This document shows positions 13,301 to 22,300 of a DNA stretch of 64,000 bases, piece by piece; within the stretch, counting starts at the first letter, position 1; the number at the start of each line of letters is the position of its first letter. The position numbers and the translations under genes were made by a program. The notes under the pieces are model-generated. The model made no database searches, was not told where the DNA came from, and saw only the letters and a program-made list of their open reading frames with translations. Where the stretch lies: positions 463,501 to 527,500 of the forward strand of contig CALZFC010000009.1 in assembly GCA_945643635.1 (NCBI GenBank), written 5' to 3'. The DNA is from Allodiplogaster sudhausi. Lineage: Eukaryota; Nematoda; Chromadorea; Rhabditida; Diplogasteridae.

Positions 13301-16300
13301 TGCTTCGTTATTAAAGATATTTAAAATAAATATATATATTTTGTTTAATCTTTTCCATTGATATATTCATTCAGCCCGAGTGGCTGACATCGATTCTGGA
13401 GTGCTCGAACGTCTTCTTTACGGCTCTCTTTGCATTCGAAATGCTGCTCAAGATCATTGCCGATGGACTCTTTGGCTATCTGTCTGATGGCTTCAACCTT
13501 TTTGATGGCGCCATAGTTGCCATGAGGTTTATTGGCTTTTTTTTATTATATATATTTTTTATATTTATTTATACGATTATTTATATATATATATATATAT
13601 ATATACATATCTCATATTTCTATATATGATTATTTATTTATTTTTAAAAATCAATATCAATCGATATATTTTGAGTGCCGCTGACAAGGGAACCGTCTGA
13701 AGATAAGTTGGAGAATTTTGATCTCACCTATCCAGATCGATAGTCCAAGTCGAGAAATGATGATAACCATTTTTACTTTTTCCTTAATGGCCTCTGGCGA
13801 TTTTATATTGATTTTTAAATTTTGCATAAAATCGCGGATTTAGTGACCTTGCCATTGTCAATGTGTCACTTAAGCAATTAAACATGGCCTGCGCGGCGCA
13901 GTGGGATGCGCGCTCGCCTGCAGTTTTGAGCGTCGCAGGTTCGAACCCCATTCGGTTCAAATATTTTGCTGCAGTTTTGCAAGTTCAAATTTGAAGAAGT
14001 ACATAAAGAGAAAATTTTTTCAATGAGAGGAGAGTGCATATACACTTTAAATTGGTGTTAAAAATTTTTTACTTGTGTATAAGGGCATTCCGTGTTGGAT
14101 GGTGTTCAATTCGCCCTTGCTTGCGAATCCACTATCAACCTATTCGGTGGGGCCTACCCCAAAAAAGTCGAGGAAAAAACTTTCCCCGAAAATCACCAGA
14201 GGGGGTAATTTGGTGCGAGGATTGCGAATATCTAGTTTATTTTAATTCTGAAGTCATTAAAAAAAATATAGAAATTTGTTTTGATCTCCTTTTGTGGAAG
14301 AAGACTCCTTTCTGTTTTCCGAACTGTTTCCTCAACAGGAACTCGGACAGATAGTCTACATACTTCTTGTTGTTTACGCCGTACTTCTTTTTTGGAATTT
14401 ATACCGCATACCTACTTACCGTAACTTTTTTTTAAATGACTTCAGAATTAAAAATAAACTAGATATTCGCAATCCTCGCACCAAATTACCCCCCTGTGGT
14501 GATTTTCGGGGAAATTTTTTTCCTCGACTTTTTTGGGGTAGGCCCCACTGAATAGGTTGATAGTGGATTCGCAAGCAAGGGCGAATTGAACACCATCCAA
14601 CACGGAATGCCCTTATACACAAGTAAAAATTTTTTAACACCAATTTAAAGTGTATATGCACTCTCCTCTCATTGAAAAAATTTTCTCTTTATGTACTTCT
14701 TCAAATTTGAACTTGCAAAACTGCAGCAAAATATTTGAACCGAATGGGGTTCGAACCTGCGACGCTCAAAACTGCAGGCGAGCGCGCATCCCACTGCGCC
14801 GCGCAGGCCATGTTTAATTGCTTAAGTGACACATTGACAATGGCAAGGTCACTAAATCCGCGATTTTATGCAAAATTTAAAAATCAATATAAAATCGCCA
14901 GAGGCCATTAAGGAAAAAGTAAAAATGGTTATCATCATTTCTCGACTTGGACTATCGATCTGGATAGGTGAGATCAAAATTCTCCAACTTATCTTCAGAT
15001 GGTTCCCTTGTGAGCTCTTCCAAGAGGGCAAGGGAGGCTTGTCGGTCCTGCGTACATTCCGCCTGCTGCGCGTGCTCAAACTGGTCAGGTTCATGCCCGC
15101 ACTCCGCTACCAACTCGTGGTGATGCTCAAGACGATGGACAATGTCACCGTCTTCTTTGGCCTCCTCGTGCTATTCATCTTTATTTTCAGGTAATATTTA
15201 ATTCGTTTAAATTTAGCATTTTTTTTGCTCTGAACAATTCTTCGTGGCATCAGGCCGATTGTGAGATTTTTTCGCCTTAAAAATCGTCAATTACTATGCT
15301 AAATATATCTAGAAAGATATTTTTTTAATTCGAATCCCTGATGCTGTCATCTGCAGCTTCTCCTTTTGAAATTCTGACACTCCAGACTTTTGATCTCAAA
15401 TGACATAATAACCTTCTCCTGGCTAACTCATGAAATATGCACATAAAGAAAGCAGCACAGCGTGAAACCTTCTTACTTTCTTTCTCTGACTCTCTCTTTC
15501 TCTCTTGCACTCTAACCCAATGACACCCTTGCAGCATCCTTGGCATGAATCTCTTCGGCTGCAAATTCTGTAAGCTGGAGGATCGCGTTGCGGGCGGGCG
15601 GATAAAGCGTTGCGAGCGGAAGAACTTTGACACACTCCTCTGGGCGCTCATCACCGTCTTCCAGGTTGAACATGCATATTTGACAATTGTATATGTGTTA
15701 ACAACTTTTTTCAAACGCATGAAATACACTGTTTGCTTTTCGTTATTTCGTACTTACCGCGCACGTGCCTGATTGTGACAATTGACCTTTCCATGTTGCA
15801 TATTACCCACGGCTGTAGATTTGTGGTTGAATGTATGTACATATGATGGAAAGGGTTGGTGTTTGTGAGAATCATCAGTACTGAGTTGTCCTTGTTGTGG
15901 CTCTTGTATCTGAGTTTTGTGTTGTGGAGAGAGTGAGAGAGGGTCGGCTGTTTCCAGTGTGCTGGGCATGATTCTGTTCGGCTGCACCTTCTGCAACGAC
16001 GTCGAGACGGGCGTCAAGTGCTCTTGTGAGGATCTCGCCTTGCGTCGTGACAGATGCGTCTGCGAGAGGCCAACTATGACACGTTTGGCCACTCTGTCCT
16101 CACAGTTTTCCAGGTTCAGAGAAATGAAGCGAACCAGAAGTTCTCGCTGACGATACTTTTGTTGTTGTTTTTTTTCTATCTTCCATGTTCTTGATCCCTC
16201 TGTTGTTTCGACCATGTCGGTTCGGTCCCTTTGTGCTCCTTTGTTCAGTATGTGTCGGCATGTCTCTAGTGAAACTATCCTGATTTATGTTGTGTTCTCT

Positions 16301-19300
16301 GCTTGTCGTCCTTGGAGAACTACCATGTATGTATATAGTTCTGGCTGACGATACTTTCTTCAGATCTTAACACAAGAAGACTGGAACATGGTGCTCTTCA
16401 ACGGAATGTCCCAGACGACGTCATGGGCCGCGCTCTATTTCGTCGCGCTCATGACCTTTGGCAACTACGTCCTGTTCAATCTGCTCGTCGCCATCTTGGT
16501 CGAAGGCTTCCAAGAGAGCAAGGAAGAGGAGAAGCGGGCGCTTGTAAGCTCTTTGTATTATACATTTTGACTATTTATATTAATCTATCTTTTAATTTAT
16601 TTTGACCTTGGCGCGAAATTAGAATAATATTCTCACCAGGAGGAGGAAGCACGAAAGAGGGCGCAAGAAGAGGAAGAGCAGCGCAAGCGAGAGTTGGAGA
16701 TGTTGATAGCGAAGACGGCCTCTCCATCGTTCTTTGCCACACATCCAAAGGAGGCTCAAGGTGGGGGAAACCTAATTTAAATTAGGAATTATACATATAT
16801 ATTATTTTGGATTTCTTTTAGAAGTATAAAATAATTTTTAATTTTATAAAATAAGAAAAAAATTATGATTAATGATTAATTTCCAGAGTGCACCTGCACT
16901 CGAAGTGAGCACTTCAATCGCCTGCAAGCTCTCGCCTCTCGCGCAAATTCAGACCGCTCGCCGTCTCGAGTCATTCGAAGAATGGCGGAGAAGGAGGAAG
17001 CTGCTGCTGCTGCGTCGCGCGCTCACGGCGAGACACAGTCGCGCGTCTTCGGCAACTCTGTCTATCAGCAAGTGCCCAAGATGGAGGACATCGACGAGTT
17101 AGAGCCGCTTTCGTATGCCACATTTTCCTCATTATTTATTAATCTTTGTTTTTCTTTCATGCAAAAAAAAACTAATTAAGGCTGCCGGTTGAAACTCCGA
17201 CGCGTTTGATGCTGACATGCGAGAACGATTTGCCCAGCTGTGAAGACCAGTTGCCGAGATCGTTAGTTGCTTTTTTCTTCTTTTTTTTTTGCTAAGAAAA
17301 TACTATCGTGCGTTTGTCACAATGATAGTATCGTTTAGCGACTTTCGCCTGAATCGTCACAAATCGCTCGTGCTCTCCGCGATGGGCCGGCCGCACTTTG
17401 GCAGTCGAGGAGACATTCGCCGACGAGAGCGACTCCACTCGTGGGGAGGCGCGCACGTCCACTTTGATGTCAACTGCCCGGTCCATGGCCGCAAGGCCAT
17501 CATCGAAGCATATGCCAAGGAGAAGTACATTGAGGTTGTTGCCTATCGTTTAATTAATAAATAAATTAATTAAATTTTATATTCATAAACATTTTACTTT
17601 AAATTTTAGTTCAGATTACAATTTTTTGTGAATGCAGGCAAGCCAAGAGCTGAAGCAAGCGCTCGCCGAAGAGGAGCGTCGAACGGAGCAGAAGAAGAAC
17701 TCTGGCTTCCAGCGCCTTCTCCGCAAGACTTGTCTGCACACTCGCATGGACTACTCTCTCTTCTGCCTTGGACCAAAGAATTTGTTGCGAGCAAAGTAAG
17801 CGTTTCATGTAACCACAATTGACGTGCTTTGTTCGCGTCGGTGGAAAAATAAGCTCATCTTGTTGACTTTATTATGCTATTGAGAGCTTGTATTCGCAGT
17901 GCTAAAGATTCTGCTGTTTTCTGGCCTCTATTTATTTCTCTCTAATTTAAAGAGGCTATCCAAGGAAGGACCTTAAAATGATATAGTAATCTCCAAGAAA
18001 AGAATATGCAAGTGGAGTGACTACGGTAGATTTAAGCTTCTCTATTGACAGCCATATTTAATGTGTGCCACGTTGAGATGCATGCGGCTGACGGCGAAGA
18101 AGTGGTTCGACTACACGATCCTCTTCTTCATCGGCATCAACTGCATCACTCTGGCCATGGAGCGGCCGACCATTCCGCCCGACAGCATCGAGCGATCCTT
18201 TCTGAATATCACCGGATACATCTTCACTGTCATCTTCACGATGGAAATGATGATGAAGGTCGTTCATTTGCCGGAGATTTTTAGCAGATAAAATATGTTC
18301 TAGAAAATTATTTAAAAGTTAAAAGGAGTAACTATTTAAAATAACTGTATAATATAAAATATAGATTTTGATGATATAAATTATATGAACTACTGTAAGT
18401 AAGAATGTGAGATAGCTTGATCTTTAGCAGATCTCGCTTTGTTTAACACACACAATCCATAGTGTGAATACTGCTCTTAATCTAGCGTTTCTGTTGTGAG
18501 TGAAAAAAACGTGTAAGGTAGGAAGTTCTGATAAGCATAAAGATTCTAGTGATTCACTGATTCTCTGAAGGTGATCGCGAACGGCTGCTTCATCGGCCCG
18601 TCGGCGTACTTCAAAGACGGCTGGAACATCTTGGACGGGATTCTCGTGATCATCTCGCTGGTCAACGTGCTCTTCGAGCTGTTCGCTTCGGGCGACTCGC
18701 CCAAGATCTTTGGCGTGATCCGCGTGTTGCGGCTGCTGCGTGCGCTGAGGCCACTCCGGGTCATCAACCGCGCGCCGGGAGTGAAGCTCGTCGTAATGAC
18801 GCTCATCTCCAGTCTCAAGCCCATCGGCAACATTGTCCTCATCTGCTGCACCTTCTTCATTATCTTTGGCATTCTCGGCGTTCAGCTGTTCAAGGTCTGT
18901 ATCGTTGCTTTAATCATGAATTTCTTTCTTTTTTTCTTTTCATTTAAGAACAAACTGACTACCTACAGTAGCCCAACTTGAAGGACGTCTATTACATTTC
19001 TAGGGTCTCATGTACCACTGCGTCGGGCCGGACATTATGAATGTCACAACGAGAGACGACTGCTTGATGGATCCACGGAACAAATGGATTAACCATCGAT
19101 ATAATTTCGACAGCCTCGGCCAGGTTTGGAAGAGAGCATTAAACGATAATTATGTGTTTGAAATTTTAGAGATTCAATTTTTCTTTTAGGCCTTGATGTC
19201 CTTGTTTGTGCTGTCGAGCAAGGATGGATGGGTGTCCATCATGTATCAAGGCATCGACGCTGTTGGAGTTGACATGCAGGTTCCGCAGCTTTCACAGAAT

Positions 19301-22300
19301 ACATTTTGGAAATTGAAATTAAATAATATTTTGCACAGCCAATTGAGAAATCAATCAATATTTTTTTTGCGTCAAATCGAGAAATCAATCAATATTTTAC
19401 TGCAGCCTATCGAGAACTACAACGAATGGCGAATGATCTACTTCATCTCTTTTCTCCTGCTCGTCGGCTTCTTCGTGCTGAACATGTTCGTCGGAGTCGT
19501 CGTGGAGAACTTCCACAAGTGCAAGGAGGCTCTCGAGAAGGAGATGAGAGAGAAGGCGAAGGAGAAGTGGATGCAGAGGAAACTCAAGAGGCAGCAGTTC
19601 GAGGAGAGCATGGCGCACAAAAAGAAGAAAGGTTGGTAAATATTTTCAGTAACGACAAACTTTGACATAAAAAAATTATTGGTTTTTTTTTAATCAACAC
19701 TTTTTTTTAAATTTGAATGCGTTCTTCAGCTGTGAAAACGGAGCCCTATTTCCATCGCTACGGGCCGACTCGACTCTTCCTTCACAACATTGTGATATCC
19801 AAATACTTTGATCTCGCCATTGCCGCTGTCATTGGTTTGTGCTGCTGCAATGCTCTAATCTATTTTAACTTTGTATAATCTTTGATGTTCTCCAAAAGTG
19901 TTTTTTTTAGGAATAAATGTTATTTCAATGGCGATGGAGTTCTACATGATGCCGATGGGGCTCAAGTACGTGCTGAAGGCGTTGAACTACTTCTTCACGG
20001 CCGTGTTCACCCTCGAGGCCGGCTTGAAGTTGACCGCTCTCGGCATTGGACGATTCATGAAGGAACGGTAAGAGATTCACTGCGTGAGCAATTCTGGACC
20101 AGCGCTCTAAATGTGACCAGAAAAGTACCGTATACATATTTTGAATTCTATGCTTATGTTAATCGTTGCCTGATCTACTTCGGCAGATGGAATCAACTCG
20201 ACATCTTCATCGTTGTTCTCTCGATCGCCGGCATTATCTTCGAGGAGTTTGAAGCGCTCGAACTCCCGATCAATCCAACGATCATTCGAGTCATGAGAGT
20301 TTTGCGAATTGCGAGAGGTATGTAATGTGGCATTCATTTTAAAAAGTTGTATTATGGGCAACCTGTATTAATTTTGTTCTTAATATTATTTATTATTACA
20401 TTGTTTATTGACAGATTCTCGTTATTGCAGTCTTGAAGTTGCTGAAGATGGCAAAGGGAATTCGTTCATTACTGGACACGGTTGGGGAGGCGCTGCCACA
20501 AGTCGGCAATCTCGGCTCGCTCTTCTTTCTGCTCTTCTTCATCTTCGCTGCTCTCGGCGTCGAGCTTTTTGGAAAGCTTGGTGAGTAAATCAGATTTACA
20601 TTACTGAAATCATCATTTTATTTATTTTTTATGATTAAATTTTTTTATGATATAACTTTTGTATATCTATCTATGTTTCGCATTGCATGAAAGGGTATAT
20701 GATATTTCAATTGTATCTCATTAAGAAAGATTTGTATGAGAATAAAAATGTATAAAATCCTAATATAAATATTGCAGAGTGTTCTGAGGAGCATCCATGC
20801 GATGGACTGGGCGAGCATGCGCACTTCAAGAACTTTGGCATGGCTTTCCTCACGCTCTTCCGCATTGCCACCGGCGACAACTGGAACGGCATCATGAAGG
20901 TGTGTGTGACATTGTGACGTTTTCTCTTAACCCGAAAGTAGGATATTTGTACTTCAAAAGCGGTTATTAATACTTTAAAATAACATATGTGCCGAAAAAG
21001 AAAAGAAGTCATCGCAACATATCTGATGATTATTATATCAGGATGCTCTTCGCGACGATTGCAACCCTGCTGAGCGTTGCGAGACCAACTGCTGCGTCGA
21101 TCCGATTCTCGCGCCGTGCTTCTTCGTCATCTTCGTCCTGATCTCTCAGTTCGTACTCGTCAACGTCGTCGTCGCGGTGCTCATGAAACATCTCGAGGAG
21201 AGCAACAAGAGAGACGCAGACGCTGAGGCGGCTGAAGCTGCTCAAGGTCAATGTTGTTATTTTACAAGTTTACATGTTTATTCCACAATCAATTAGGTAA
21301 TGGGCCCGATGGGTTAAGGCAAGATCAAAGGCATCAGCATTCGCGTCCAAGTAGTCGACACTGTTGTATTTTACTCTTTAAAACATTACAAAGTTATTAT
21401 ACAAATAATTGTTATAATATCAGGACGTTAAAAGAGAGAACGAATGTAAGTATATTTTTTAGCAAGCGCACTGGCGGCAGCGGAGCTTAAGCTTGCCAAA
21501 GTGGAAGTGGACGACTTGATAGAAGAAGAGGAAGATGAAGAAGATCCGCCTGAGGAGAGAGTCGTGGAGATTACGAATGGCAGAACGATTTCGATGGAGA
21601 ATTTGGAGAGAGAACTCGAAGAAGTCGAGCAACGTCTTCTCATTGGCAATCGATACGATATCACGCAGATCATCAGAGGCGAAGGTTCATTCTCGATCAT
21701 TAGAATTATGCAGATAATTAAACGATTTCCAGTTTCTTTCAAACCTAGAATAGACACTTCCTTTTAATTCTCTTTTTCTTTTTATATGTATGTACATATG
21801 TACGATGCTAAATAATAGTGACCTCAAAACTGACTTTTTGCAAGATACAGATGACGAACCACTGGCTGTGTGCGGAACGATTAACAAGAATAATCGGCAT
21901 ATTTACGGCGATAGGTGAGAGAGACCCTATTACATTGTTTACTGACTCTTTACATAGCATATGAAGTTGATCATCTTGTTGTAATTTCAATAATTTTTTC
22001 TGTTTTTTTTTGTGAAAAAAGAAAACCAAAATGAATAAGAGGAATGAATGACCCTTCGAGCTGCAGTGGCTTCTGCCGCGAAGGCTCAGTCTCTTCGGGA
22101 GGGTCTGGTCATCCTCGAACTCATCGCATTCACTCGAGAAGGAGGCGTACTCGCATCGCTTCCAGGTATCACAAAATTTCACTATTTTTCCATTTGTTTA
22201 ACGATAAAGGGAAATATTCCTATTGTCTGACCTTTTATTTATTCTGACTGGATTCTATTTTTACTCTGTACTTTACATTCTGTTCCATGTTCACATTCAG

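Larger units (their letters stand above)
13681..15014. repeat. Large near-perfect inverted repeat (about 570-bp arms)
   Basis: Left arm about 13681-14260 and right arm about 14428-15014 are reverse complements with only a few differences visible by eye, around a spacer of about 165 bp. The right arm runs through the acceptor at 14998 and about 15 bases into exon 21 (ATGGTTCCCTTGTGAG); the left arm contains the reverse complement of that exon edge (CAAGGGAACCGTCTGAAGAT). The structure is therefore best read as a local inverted duplication that began in the exon, not as a terminal-repeat transposon. In pre-mRNA it would form a long hairpin. Confidence 0.95.
13101..16543 (+). other. cca-1: Cav3 domain II, exons 19-23
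   Basis: Exons 13101-13262, 13375-13526, 14999-15190, 15535-15664 (or 15958-16113) and 16364-16543; residues about 707-978. S1 includes [18 protein letters not shown]4 includes [18 protein letters not shown]. The P-loop is LTQEDWN with the selectivity Glu, and S6 is [16 protein letters not shown]. The intron 13527-14998, between the S3 and S4 exons, contains a large inverted repeat. Two adjacent versions of the S5-P turret exon follow S4 and are listed separately. Confidence 0.95.

Noticed and set aside
13885..13960. Functional tRNA gene
   Set aside because: Good A- and B-boxes, but the T stem and anticodon loop do not form a normal cloverleaf.
14294..14551. Hydrophobic 85-residue frame in the hairpin loop
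   Set aside because: It has a membrane-like stretch ([16 protein letters not shown]) but no acceptor or donor that joins it to the channel, and it runs into the right arm. Probably chance in AT-rich DNA.
18051..18077. Acceptor at 18051 for channel exon 29
   Set aside because: It looks stronger but gives the wrong phase with the donor at 17796. The acceptor ending at 18077 restores the frame, so the 27 bases are treated as intron.
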